Shown in pieces: positions 54,079 to 64,000 of a stretch of DNA of 64,000 nt. The notes below the pieces were generated by a model, which worked only from the letters and a program-made list of their open reading frames with translations, was not told where the DNA came from and did no database searches. The position numbers and the translations under genes were made by a program. The DNA comes from Massospora cicadina (lineage: Eukaryota; Entomophthoromycota; Entomophthoromycetes; Entomophthorales; Entomophthoraceae): contig JAKSZP010000161.1 of NCBI GenBank assembly GCA_022478985.1, forward strand, positions 1 to 64,000, read 5' to 3'. Position 1 is the stretch's first letter, and each line of letters begins with the position of its first letter.

Positions 54079-55640
54079 ATAATCGTTTAACAAACTTGTA
54101 ACAAATTGAAACTGCAAATATTGCAATATGTCTGGTCCTGATAATATAAAAATTTCTTCAGCCTATATATAAATGAGTTATTGATAGTGTGTTATGATAA
54201 CTACTTTATGTTGGTCTCCATAGAAAAGATACTGTCACTGTGTGATCTCCATGCCACCTCGTCAAGCTTCATATAATAAATTGCCCATCATTGTTCAGAA
54301 GGGGGAACTTACATGAAAAGTAAGTGACGGGGTGAATTAAAACATCAAGGTCCTATAGTACCTATGCTACTCAGCTGCCGCAGATGCATCACACGTCACA
54401 ATAAAGAGCTTAGATGTATTAGCATGCTTGAGAATAGGGGCAGAAGCAAATATCTCCTTAATGGCATCAAAAAATTGTTGACAGGCTTCTGACCACTTGA
54501 ATGGGATTTCTTCATAACAGGGGGAGATGTACCACCAGCTGAGATGATATGAGAAAATCTTCCTAAAAAAGATAGAAGTTTCCAATAATCTGAAAATGTC
54601 TCTGTGTCATGGGGGAGGGCCACAAAAGATGGTCTCAAGTTTATAGGGAGGTATTGCATACCCATCTTTAATAACTAAGTTACCCAAAGAAATAACTTCC
54701 TCTGTGAACTCACATTTGGAGGTTTCACATACAGATATGATTTCTTAAGATCAGAAAGAACAGCTTTAGAATCCTTTTATTGCTGCTCATGATTGGTGAA
54801 TGTACCAGATATTGTCAACATAGGCCACATTGAACGTATATTCAAGATCACTCAGGACATCATCAATCATATGATGGAAAATCTCAGGTACATTTTTATC
54901 TTTAAAGGGCATTAATTAAAACTGGAACTACATTTCCTTCTACAGATTGCCATGAGCCACTCCTGGTCTTATTCTACCCTTAATTGATTTAATGTGTTCA
55001 TAAGGACAAGGGTTTTAGATATGAGACTTTGCAATCGCTTTACTTTGTGTTTAAAGGGTAGAGGGTAAGAGTCGTAAACAAGTACATTGTCAGATGTTTA
55101 TAGTCCTCACAAGGATGTATAGTTCCTTCAGCTTTCTGGGGTAAGACTATAGGAGAGACAATGACTGAGAATTTTTGAAATACCCATCTCTTCTGATCAT
55201 GTCCTCTAACCAAAAACCCAAACCTTTTCTTCTTTTTATGGTATATGTATACAATGAAAAGTTTGTATTGATCATCTCTCTACCGTTCATAAAAAGCAAA
55301 TCATACTCAGAGTGAGGAGAGAGAAATTGGACTTTTGCATATTGAAGATATCTTTATAAGTGAAATTCTTGGGGAGCTCCCTCTCCATTTGGATCAGATG
55401 TGTTCCATTTTTATCCAAGAAGGGGCCAAGAAGGCTGGCGGCCCCCCTCATAATCCAGGGAGATCTCACTCATGTGGTGGAAAAGTGGTGGGTGATGGCG
55501 TACCCTTTGAGGATTTGGCCCCAACCCCAGTCCTTACATCTGAAGAATTAATGGGGCGAATTAAGGGAAATTGTAGTGAGTTGGCAATTAATCTTCTATT
55601 CTTGGGGAAAAGGGGCCATGTTTAAAAACAGAGGTGACTC
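54079..55640 (-). pseudogene. I reverse transcriptase and RNase H
   Basis: Right to left: a pre-RT segment LPKNFTYKDIFNMQKSNF (55287-55380), then HPCEDYKHL (about 55090-55125), the dNTP-binding region. The thumb side follows. The active site reads YVDN at 54811-54822, so the second catalytic Asp is lost. A SKCEFTEEVISLGNLVIKDG block lies at about 54660-54725. The connection and RNase H start are at 54367-54585 (FKWSEACQQFFDAIKEIF, LFIVTCDASAAA). It was an active-type gypsy RT before decay. Sequence right of 55640 is not assigned. Confidence 0.7.
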
Positions 55641-57039
55641 TTAGAAATTTTAGTTATTAATTAGAAAATTTCAGCAACAAAGCTCAACAAGCGTTCACTT
55701 TTGGTAACCTGAGAATCTAATGTTAAATCCTCAGAAAAACATGCCAGTTGTTTTAGGCCATTGGGATTTTGTTACAGGTTCAAAGCCCGCCCCAGATATA
55801 TTGGGAAAAAAGCCAATGGGCATGTACATTTTATGAAAAATGTTCATAAATAAAATCCCCAGAGGAACTTTCCAATGGCATCAGGCCATTTGAGAAATGC
55901 TGACGCAAGTTTGAAACCCTCCCTGGCAGTATTGCAACACCCATCCAACAGTTCTAGTTTGGTCCAACAGATGCCAGAGTGACTGGATGTGGGCGGGTTG
56001 GGCATGCTGAGCCCATTCCTACCTTCATGGGAATGCCCCTATGTGGGATGGCCTTGGGAGGTTCCCGCTGCCCATCAGGTGAGACACCATTGCTCTAGTC
56101 GCTAAAACAAAAGAAAATTGGCAATTTGGGTGTCCGTGGACAAACCAACTGTGACTTGACCCTCCACTGACAATTTTGAAGTCAGTTCTTTATAAGTACA
56201 TTTCCCCTCGCTTGAAGTTTGTCAGGTTAGGAGAATCTTCAGGGCCCCAATCCTGAGCTTGTCCAAGCTATTCCACAAATCAATTGTCTATTTAAGAATT
56301 TGTAACATACTATGAAAATTGACGTTTGCTTTTCTAATTTTAAAATTAAATAAAAATTCATACCCAAAATTCGATTTCTTTCCCTATGACAAAACTTAAT
56401 CACATATTCCAATCTCAATTTTCCCAGTACCTAAACCCTTGGGCCCTGGGCCATGACAATCTGGTTTGTTATAGGGTTATTGTAACAATAACGACCTTTT
56501 GGTGTTAGCTGGTGAATTCTCTAATCACATGATTTAGCGTTGTTTGAGTAACACTGCCTTTGGCATTTAGACTTGCCTTCTGGTGTTCAGGAATCCAGAC
56601 TGGCAACACGTTTTAAACTTTACTGTCGCCATCATGACATAATCAACCGTTCAGTATTTTCCGCCATTTCCACCCTTCTCATCAAGATGGGTGCAGAAGT
56701 AGTCCTCTACCAGATGAATGTACAGTTGGAATCCCGCCTTCTGTTGTTTGTCTGGATAGTCGCCAATATTGTATGCTTCCCCAAGAGGGTTGTGAAGAAA
56801 TTTTTGCTATGGCTGCACTGCCCCAGTGCCTTCTACTTTTTACTCAGTCCACTCTCAAAATGGGATCTTCATGCTTGAAGCTGCTGACATGGCCTCAGTT
56901 TTTAATTCCTGATTTGAATTAGAATCCATATTGATTCTAAAAACTGATTCTGCCTGTCAGAAGATTGACTATGGGCTCTGTTAGTTAGCAGGCTAACCAG
57001 TATGAAGACTGGTCAGCTCTTGCAATTTCACCTTGGGTG
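55641..57039. other. unassigned stretch, possible hAT end
   Basis: No protein family is recognised. On the minus strand, 56050-56095 reads CAATGGTGTCTCACCTG and then GGGCAGCGGGAACC, similar to hAT-type ends, next to CTCTAG. No second end was found. A 101-codon frame at 56573-56878 has no motif. Confidence 0.35.
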
Positions 57040-57990
57040 CCAGAGCTATCAGCACCAGCTAACCCCTTGGCGTGTCACCCGCGCCATTTTGGGGGGATCC
57101 CCTTAGCCTAAACTCTAACCAACGAAATAAATAATAAACTTATAACAAATGTAGATTAGGCAAAGGGAGATATTTAGAAAGGGAAGCGCCAGGTATTTAT
57201 ACTATTTACAAAAGGGCTACTGCGCCCACTGCCAACCTATCAGCTTTTCTTCTGGTCCTTCCAGCCAACCACTTCTCTTCTTCTACTACTACTTCTTCTT
57301 CTACACTATCCTCTTCCCTGGCATTGATCCTCTCACTCCATCCTTCCCGATGTCTAAATTAGTTTTAGCTCATCCTTGGCCTTAAGTCGCCGGTGAGCCA
57401 TATAAATGATTAATCTAAATAAACATCAAATTCATATTCTTCCTTCAAGTTGATAATAATGCGCCAAAAACAACTTTGGTCACTCGCTTGACTCAGAATA
57501 TCTCAGCATCTCACTGACATCTATTCTCGTCTTATCTTGATAATAAATGAGGCACCAGAAACAACCTCAGCCACCTCAAACTCATAATAGCTGGATCCAC
57601 TGACATTGGATAATCAGTACAGGCAGCAAATTCATTGATGAATGAATAAAGCGAATACATCAGCTTTCTGCTGGAAATTCCCACAATGGTCCATGAATGG
57701 CAGTTGGCGTCAAACTCTGATTCTGCTGACTGATACCAATTGTATTATCCTCAGCTATTAATCACTGGTGATCCTTATACTAATTTGGGGCCACTGATTG
57801 ACCCCACTCAAACCTAATAACAAACTTGGCGGAATACTAATTTTGGCTCAACCCAAATTGGGAAGCAACTAACCAGCAATCATATTAAATCATAAGAAAT
57901 TCAGTCAATAAACCATTTCTCCAGGATTGGCCATATCATCCCACATAATGCTAAATCATTGGAAGATTCCATATGGTTAAGTTTCTGACA
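57040..57990 (-). repeat. K: probable LTR
   Basis: The right edge TTTCTGACA followed by CTGCCCCCGCTCCC mirrors the LTR/polypurine boundaries of E and J: on the minus strand a purine tract, then TGTCAGAAAC. The left edge is uncertain; no second LTR was found. Confidence 0.4.
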
Positions 57991-58280
57991 CTGCCCCCGC
58001 TCCCATGTTAGTTTTTTCTAGCACACCAGCTTGTGAGTTGTTGGTGGTCCAGCCTGGAGAAAAAAATGGCATACTTCCTTTTCATTGACAGTTCTTCTTC
58101 TATCACAAACCTTGCTATTTCCCCTGATCTAGTTGCAATCTCTTTATTATCAACAGACACTACCACATCTTTCAATAAACAGAATCCGCCTACTTTTTTA
58201 CTAATGAAAATTAGTATTAGGGCACACCAGGTGTCTTTTGAGGACTTAGTTATAGTAGGAGCAGTGGGTAATTTCATGAT
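57991..58280 (-). pseudogene. K: end of a retroelement gene
   Basis: An uninterrupted minus frame (58008-58277, about 90 codons) leads into the purine tract and LTR of K. It reads KDTWCALILIFISKKVGGF, VVVSVDNKEIATRSGEIARF and IEEELSMKRKYAIFFSRLDH. Its position next to the polypurine tract suggests the C-terminus of the last gene of an LTR element. It does not resemble integrase or the coiled-coil protein of J. I do not recognise it. Confidence 0.4.
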
Positions 58281-60295
58281 TATAAATTGGCCCAGAAGCT
58301 CAGCCTAGACTTGGACGTGGTGCCATTGGTGTCAGTAGCATCATTTGGCCGCGCAACACTCTTCACTCCTCTCAGAGTATGGCGCCCCATGCCTTTCTCA
58401 GTCCACCAGTTTAGTTTTTGTGATTGTTTCTCTGTGATGCCTAACCTTGTGCTCCCAGTGATTTTGGGTGTGGGTTGGTGGCGTCAGAAGCATGTGAGAA
58501 TCCAACTGGAGACAAACATGCTGTCCTTCTCCAACAGTTAGGTGGAGGGCGAGTTTCCATTGTTTGATACCCTCACAAAAGCTTGTGGCTGTGGTTCTAT
58601 TGAAACCCTTGTTTCCCCCAATGGTTATCCGCCATATTTTTCCACTGAATTGATGGGTATAAGAGCATCTTTGGCTCTGACAAGGCTAACCGACTTCCCC
58701 TCATATGAAATTTGATTTAAATTTTGGACTACAGTGCAAGTGGTTAATATAAACTGTCCAATGTACCCACATATGGTGGAAGAGGATGTGGCACTCAATG
58801 TTTTATGGACGACATGCTCAAGAAGGATTGGATGTTCCAGGAGACATCATTAGCTGCCTCCTCCATTGTCTTTGCCAAAAAACCATATGGTCACTTCATC
58901 CCTGTGAGGATTACAGGCATCTCAATAAGATAATGGTCCACAACTCCTACTCACTTCCCTTGGAGCAGACCATAGGCCAGGAAATTTCCAAGTTGTGGGT
59001 GTTCTTAAAACTTGATATTGTGTATGCCTTTGATTAAATTTGGGTGATGGAAGGTCATGAATGTCTTACTGCTACCTGGACAAAACGAGGTATATTCCAA
59101 TTTCAAGTGATTCCCTTTGGGCTAAAGTATGCACCCGCATCATTCCAGAGAATGTTTGATAGCAAATTAGGTAATCTCATAGTCTCCTGTGCAGTCATAT
59201 ATATTGATGATATCCTGGTACATTCCTCCTCCCCAAAAACATGCAAAGGATCTGGAGGAGGTAGTGGCGGTCCTTCATAAAGATGGCTTGTTTGTCAAAC
59301 CGTCAAAATTCAAATTTTATTGGGAAGAAGTCACCTTCTTTGTTAATCTCATCTTGAAAATGGTTAAGCCATCCCGCCCAGCAGTCTTGGATGCCATCCA
59401 TGAGTGGCCAACTCCAACAACCCATAAGCAAAAAGAATTTTCTTGGGCACCATTATCTTTTGAAAAAATTCTACCCCGCACTCTAACAGTTGGCTGCACC
59501 ACTGCATCCGCTTATTGGTAAAAACATGCCTTTCCACTGGACGCCAGAGTGCCAGCAGGCATTTGATTATACTAAAGAGTTGTTCTTGTCACACCAATCC
59601 TCAAGCATGCAGATCCTTCAAACCCTATATTATATCATGTGATTCTTTTTCTTCCGCAGTAGAGGCTGTCTTACTCCAGGAGCATGATGGATTGGAACAC
59701 CCAGCCACTTACTATTCCTACAATTTTCTTTAACTGAGCAATCCTGGGCCATCTATGACAAGGAGTTAGCAGCTGACGTTTAGGCCTTGACCCACTGGCG
59801 ATATCTCTTACAGTGTGCTCATTATGAGTTGACTATGCTAACTGACCACCAAGCACTACTATATTTTTGCAATCAAAAGAAATTGTCGCACTGTCAGGTT
59901 TGAACCTACTGGGACCTGTGCAGCTTCAATTTCAAATATGAGTTTGTGAAGGTAGCCCTGAACGCCCTTCACAATTTTCTCAGTTTCAATCCTGCACTTC
60001 GCCCAACAGATTCAGATGAAGCAGATCTCATCCCAGTTGTTCCCCCATTAAAATTTTTTATATTGTACATCCCATGGTATCAGCAGTTGACTAAGCTCCA
60101 GATGCACTTTTGGTATCATGGGTCTTAGCTGCGCAGTTGGCATGTGCAGAAGGGGTGAATCTTATGGAGCGGTTGTCCCTCATGGCTTCCAAGAATTCCT
60201 TATATTCTTTAGCTGATGGAACAATCCAGTTTAGGTTGCAGGTGTGGGTCCCTCCTCTCCTCCAAGCTAAAGTCATTCAAGCACATCATGATCCC
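58281..60295 (+). pseudogene. H: gypsy pol fragment (protease end, RT, RNase H)
   Basis: Plus-strand pol. A protease tail (58287-58541) includes LPVILGVGWWRQ. RT has KPYGHF, CEDYRHLNKIMVHNSYSLPL (58885-58960), FLKLDIVYAFD, PFGLKYAPASFQRMFD, and the intact active site YIDD at 59200-59211. VKPSKFKFYWEEVTFFVNLI and the connection follow. RNase H has ISCDSFSSAVEAVLL (59630-59680) and LEHPATYYSYNFL. Integrase only begins (LLQAKVIQAHHDP, about 60255-60295) and is cut by element J. Its RT resembles that of I. Confidence 0.8.
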
Positions 60296-60862
60296 TATTG
60301 GGTTTCCCCCAGATGCGCTCGCTGGTGCTAACGCTGGGGAACCCAATAAGGCGGCTGACTGCATGGGGCTAGGGATAGCTGAGAGGACAGGGGCAGCTCT
60401 GGGTGCAACTATGGATGAGACTTCAATTATTAGAATAAATTAAACTTAAATAAAAAAAGATAGAATAAATCCTAATAATGAAAGTATTTTATTAGACTAA
60501 CATGCAGGAATTTTTATAGGGTATTGGGGACAAGGTGCCTCGAGGATCGTCATGGCCCCATCCATGTAGGATCTCTCCTAGTCTTCTGGATTGCCCATTG
60601 TTCTGAACCTTACTCAGATCTCACCACCCTCGTGACCAGGTCAATGGATACCCAGTTCACATGACTTAAGGAATGGGGATGTAACGTTTTCCTAAATTTG
60701 GAGTAATCTATATAAAGCCCCAAATTAAGTATATTTGCAAATAATATAGGTTTGAACTCTACTCTCAAACTTATTAAGCCATTCAGGATTTATGCCCCTT
60801 GAATGGAGGTATCTATCCTTCCCTGGACAAGGCTTTCACCTAACCCAGGGAAAATCCTGACA
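60296..60862 (-). repeat. J 3' LTR
   Basis: 567 bp. The right edge is ATCCTGACA before GAGCCCCCTCC (polypurine tract on the minus strand). The left edge is set by comparison with 62855-62915. Confidence 0.65.
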
Positions 60863-62790
60863 GAGCCCCCTCCAAGCCTTGTCCTAGGGGAGCAAGTTGT
60901 GGCATGAGGGTTAAAGTAGATGGAGGACTCAAGTTCGGGGGCGTATGGATCCTCAGGCGTAATGCATAACAGGTTGGTAATAATACCTGGTGTGGCTAGG
61001 GTTTGAAGCCGGCCAATTTCATCAGCTAAGACCCTCATATTAAATTTGGAGTTATCTTGAATAAATAAGGTTTGAAGCCAGATAAATTCATTGGCTAAGG
61101 CCCTCATAGTTGATTTGGATCATTCTTTGAAAAAGGTGGCTTCAAGCTCCTTGATCCGCGATCCACTGCGAGCCAAGCAATCTAGTTTTTTGTAGTGGTC
61201 AGCTTCAAGCTGCCTTCTGGTTTTGAGGTAATTCGCCTTGAGGTCATATAACTCCAGCCTAAGCTGTGAGTTGTTGATTGTGAGTGTTTTGATCCGGTCA
61301 GTCTTGTTCCAGGTTTTCAACTGCAGGGTAACCAGCAGCCTTTGTTCCTGCATAACTTCCAACTTGGAGGCCTTCAACTCCACCTCCAACTGCATTATCC
61401 TTTTGCATGTCTCTTGCGCCATCTTGGCCCTGTAGGTTTTGGCCTCTTCAAAATTTCCAATTCAATTCATTTGCCATTTGAACCTGGCATCTTGTGATCA
61501 CCTTATCCGCCAGCAGATTAGGTAAGGCTCAGAGAAAAGGTTGTTGACAGTGGGTAGTGTGGTTGAGCAACCCCACAAGCTTAGAAGATGACTAGGCGAT
61601 GGTAGATTGTGGCCCCCTGAAGGTTTTGATAGAGAGGTTTCTTCAAGCAACACTGAGCCATTGTCTTGGGATTGTGGCAAGCAAATCTCACACATGACCG
61701 AAAATGACCCATGTGATAGAGTTTGAGAGGGGAAATGTGTAGTGGGCTGAAAGATTGGCATTAGTAGTAGAGGTAGTGTCATCCAGTTCCTCTTGCTTCA
61801 CTTTTCTTGACTCTCATTTTCATTGGGATTGGCACTATCCCAATCTGAGAGCTTCACTGGGTAATCTAGAATTTTTGTTTTAGAAATGTGGCTTAATCTT
61901 AGGATGGGCGCCATCAAAGTTGAAAAGTAGTAGGATTTCTGAAAAGGAGTCATCAAACTTATCCCAAATGATGCAAAGGTAATTCCCAGGTATTTCCTGG
62001 CATTTGTATCACATCATCACATCAATTGTTTTTGAGGCTTCCAAAAAATTCCTGAAGCTTGCCACCTTTGTCAAGATTGTAAATTGGTTCTTGACTTGTC
62101 CCAATCTCATCAATTTGGTGTTGTCAATGTTCACTGACCACATTTGATTTGTCATTCAGTACTTTTGGGATCAAATTGGCTATCTGCTTTGTTTCCACTT
62201 TCTGCTCTGAAACGGCAGAGTGGGAGTCAACATCAAGTGGAGGGTTTTATTTTTTATTATCTAAATAGTTATTAGGGTTAGTATAAAATCTAGTTGTTTT
62301 AGTTAAGATCAAAGCACTTGGATAATTTGATTTTCTTTTTTTGACCAGAGGATGAGTTGTAGCTTGGCCAATTTTTTTATATTGCCCAAAGCAGAGAGAA
62401 CCTTGAACATTTTCTCTTATAACAGTAGACAGGTCCTAGCGTCCAATAGTCATCCCACTGGGTGATATCTTCAAAGGCTTCTTCTCTCCTAGCATCTCAC
62501 ATTCTCTTGAAATGCAATGCTTGGTCCCTGTAATAGGATATTGCCTTCATTAATTTTTCTTTATGATGCTGGTATTTTGGCTCAAGTACATCTTTTTTAA
62601 ATTCTTCAGAAATTTTTAGCAGGTCAAGCAAAGGTTTCAGCTGACTCGGATCTTGGAAGTGTATGAAGCCTTCTGGGGCACAATTGAAGGATTTACTTGG
62701 AAATTGATCCCAACTGTTATTAGGTCTTGGCTGTTCCAGAAAGAGTAAGTTAGAAGATCGGCATCCAGCGTGCTCATGGTGGGTTGATTA
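60863..62790 (-). pseudogene. J coiled-coil, Gag-like protein
   Basis: It begins near an ATG at about 62780 (MSTLDADLLTYSFWNSQDL). After a frameshift come APEGFIHFQDPSQLKPLLDL and EFKKDVLEPKYQHHKEKLM, then decayed sequence to 61800. A strong coiled coil (61120-61422) has EVELKASKLEVMQEQRLLV and LRLELYDLKANYLKTRRQL. Repeats of 21-23 residues (ending ALANEFIWLQTL and VLADEIGRLQTL) run to 61000, then the C-terminus at the polypurine tract. No capsid motif or zinc knuckle is visible, so calling it Gag rests on position. Self-association through the coil is likely. Confidence 0.6.
61001..61207 (-). repeat. 69-bp tandem repeats in J coiled coil
   Basis: Units begin at 61001, 61070 and 61139 (69 bp, 23 codons), and a related unit starts at 61202 (63 bp later, three heptads). 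Each starts G(T/C)TT(G/C)AAGC. The lengths are whole codons, so the repeats extend the coil without shifting the frame. Confidence 0.7.
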
Positions 62791-62835
62791 TCATTCAAGG
62801 TTGAGGGTAACTCCTCAGGGTGCGCCTTGGAAGCC

Positions 62836-62853
62836 CCCCTGTAGTGAGCACCA
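62836..62853 (-). promoter_or_regulatory. J primer-binding site
   Basis: TGGTGCTCACTACAGGGG on the minus strand, 1 bp from the right LTR; nearly identical to the sites of C and E. Confidence 0.7.
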
Positions 62854-62854
62854 G

Positions 62855-62915
62855 TTATTGCATTTTCCCAGATGTGCTCGCTGGTGCTGATGCTGGGAAC
62901 TCAATAAGGCAGCTT
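62855..62915 (-). repeat. J 5' LTR, truncated
   Basis: About 60 bp matching the start of 60296-60862; cut off where family-B sequence (B4) begins. Confidence 0.6.
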
Positions 62916-63361
62916 GTCATGTACCCATGACATAATAGTGGGGATCAACCCCAAAAATAAGGATGGGTGCTTGGAGGCCCAAAAGGTGAAGCTGCAGGGC
63001 CTCCCAGACCTGAAGCACACCCTAGACTAGCGCTGGGTAAGGGAAAAATATGCCCAGGTAGATCCTAATGGGGTGCCAAGTGCCCAGCCCCTGATGATGA
63101 TCCAAGCGTTAATATGAACTATCTACCAAATAAAGGCGGATGGTTCAGCTCGCTTAGTTGAGGAATGAGGTTTTTAAAACCCATTCCACCTACAAAATAA
63201 TGCGCTCAGGTCAAATCCAACTTCAGTCGATAACTCAAGTGAAGTCAGTTTTGGCCTATTTTACTAACTCAGATGGCAGTATCGCCCTATTGGTGAGCAG
63301 CTGCTTGGGCCCACTGCAGCATAATCCCAATTTCCCCATCTAACCTTAAATACGTTTTCCC
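62916..63361 (+). pseudogene. B4 pol C-terminal extension
   Basis: A plus-strand copy of the family-B extension: the HDIIVGINPKNKDGCLEAQ-like start, KVKLQGLPDLKHTLD, and VKYAQVDPNGVPSAQPLM-like residues (62940-63100), then decayed sequence to the LTR. The chromodomain is missing because the copy starts at 62916. Confidence 0.6.
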
Positions 63362-63776
63362 TAAACCAACAATCCTTGTTGGTCGACTCTCAAAATAAAC
63401 ATTTACCCCAATTTACGATATTTTAAATTTTATATGATGTTTCTGAACGCTCCTATGCGCGAACCTCTTTGAGGAGGTCTTGCATTCCGTTACCCTTGCC
63501 ATTGCAAGGACCTTGCAGCTCTCACCTCGTGCACCATATATTTTCGCAGGTTCCCTCCAACCTGGGTCAGTTATCCCCTATTGATATGTGCACTGCATCA
63601 TTTTTACTGGTGCTTTTCTTATAATATTCACAATTTTATGCCTAAGCGATTATGGCTCCAGCACCCTCTGCTGGGCTCTAATCACATTGGCCCTAATGGC
63701 TAATTCCCTGGCGTTGGTCTGGTGCACCACACACTGCCACTCTGGGAGCAGGAGAGTTATAGACACTCTCCTTACA
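63362..63776 (+). repeat. B4 LTR
   Basis: About 415 bp, reverse-complement partner of the LTRs at 7106 and 18202: it starts ACCAACAATCCTTGTTGGTCG and ends ACACTCTCCTTACA. Internal 3' sequence lies left and gag leader right, again a single LTR between two internal regions. Confidence 0.7.
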
Positions 63777-64000
63777 TTAGTCAAACAACCCTTTTTTCTT
63801 ATGTGCACAAACTATTTCAGTGTAGAACTTTTCCAGAGTGGAAACAGTGGCTGTCAGTTGTGGGCCCCAGCTGTCATTAGCCGCACCGCTGTTTCCTCTT
63901 TTTCCCAAAGGTTGGAGCAACTCAGCGTTATTATGGTTGCCTCCAACTGGAGAATATCCACCCTTCATGTTTGTACCTGGTGGATTCGGACGTTTTGATG
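63777..64000 (+). pseudogene. B4 gag N-terminus (runs off the window)
   Basis: Homologous to B1 at 17980-18200: CTNYFSVELFQSGN, RTAVSSF, then in a neighbouring frame LWLPPTGEYPPFMFVPGG. This supports a conserved N-terminal block of family-B Gag. The element continues beyond the window. Confidence 0.6.

Larger units (their letters stand above)
41400..55900 (-). mobile_element. I: old chromovirus split by F and by a retroposon
   Basis: Three minus-strand pieces form one pol: RT and RNase H (54079-55640), integrase up to the chromodomain start (50622-52167), and the chromodomain end (about 41400-41858). The inserts are the retroposon copy 3 (52180-54066) and element F (41859-50621). The chromodomain is the seam: MVLVENFKEAKVEATIG lies right of F and GLHKHKELVEAFQN left of it. 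No LTR of I was identified, so outer limits are approximate. Confidence 0.6.
60296..62915 (-). mobile_element. J: short LTR element with a coiled-coil gene only
   Basis: The left LTR is 60296-60862; the right one is truncated (62855 to about 62915) and matches the first 60 bp. On the minus strand the LTR starts TGTCAGGATTTTC, preceded by a purine tract, and the primer site TGGTGCTCACTACAGGGG follows the 5' LTR. These signals match E. The internal 2.0 kb has one decayed reading frame rich in coiled coil and no protease, RT or integrase. This is the structure of gag-only non-autonomous LTR elements. The primer site and LTR start suggest an E-type element as the helper (inference). Confidence 0.7.

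Noticed and set aside
56573..56878. 101-codon open frame (+)
   Set aside because: No recognisable motif, no conserved neighbour and no repeat context; the length is possible by chance in this composition.
1..64000. Bacterial operon, CRISPR or prophage reading
   Set aside because: There are no tight gene arrays, ribosome-binding sites or regularly spaced repeats; the content is nested eukaryotic retroelements.

Overview
This 64 kb window is eukaryotic, intergenic, and built almost entirely from decayed retrotransposons nested in one another. I see no intact host gene, no rRNA or tRNA gene and no CRISPR array. Only one stretch (about 1862-2405, +) looks like a host exon. Coding remnants carry many stop codons and frameshifts, often of the CAG to TAG, CGA to TGA or CpG to CpA type, as expected of old, methylated repeats in a large genome. 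The taxon cannot be fixed from the sequence. Chromodomain gypsy elements occur in fungi, plants and vertebrates. The other gypsy lineages and the hAT-like inverted-repeat ends are common in animals but not diagnostic.

Left part (0-5.8 kb): AT-rich sequence with the possible host exon, a 5'-truncated copy of a small zinc-knuckle retroposon (2518-3659, +), and a short hAT-type inverted-repeat element (4297-4410).

First nest (5.8-40.2 kb): the base is one family of Ty3/gypsy chromoviruses (family B), all on the minus strand. Its copies B0, B1, D and B3 lie head to tail with shared LTRs. Inside B1 sits a complete 6.0 kb chromovirus A (9341-15345, +; LTRs TG...CA; target duplication CAAAG). Inside D sit element C (20008-29497, +) and element E (32613-38937, -; target duplication CCATG).

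Second nest (41.4-56.0 kb): an old chromovirus I (-) is split in its chromodomain by element F (41859-50621, -) and in its integrase region by copy 3 of the zinc-knuckle retroposon (52180-54066, -). Copy 2 (44320-46236, +) sits inside the reverse transcriptase of F.

Right part (57-64 kb): an LTR and gene end of element K (-), a gypsy pol fragment H (+), a short non-autonomous LTR element J (60296-62915, -) that encodes only a coiled-coil protein, and a plus-strand family-B copy (B4) running off the window.

The most interesting objects are: (1) a 1.9 kb retroposon family with one zinc-knuckle protein and no reverse transcriptase, with three copies, each flanked by a 12-16 bp duplication; (2) a collagen-like Gly-X-Y segment next to coiled coil in the Gag region of two distinct gypsy elements (E and F); (3) the gag-only element J, which shares primer site and LTR start with E; (4) a conserved C-terminal extension after the chromodomain in family B.
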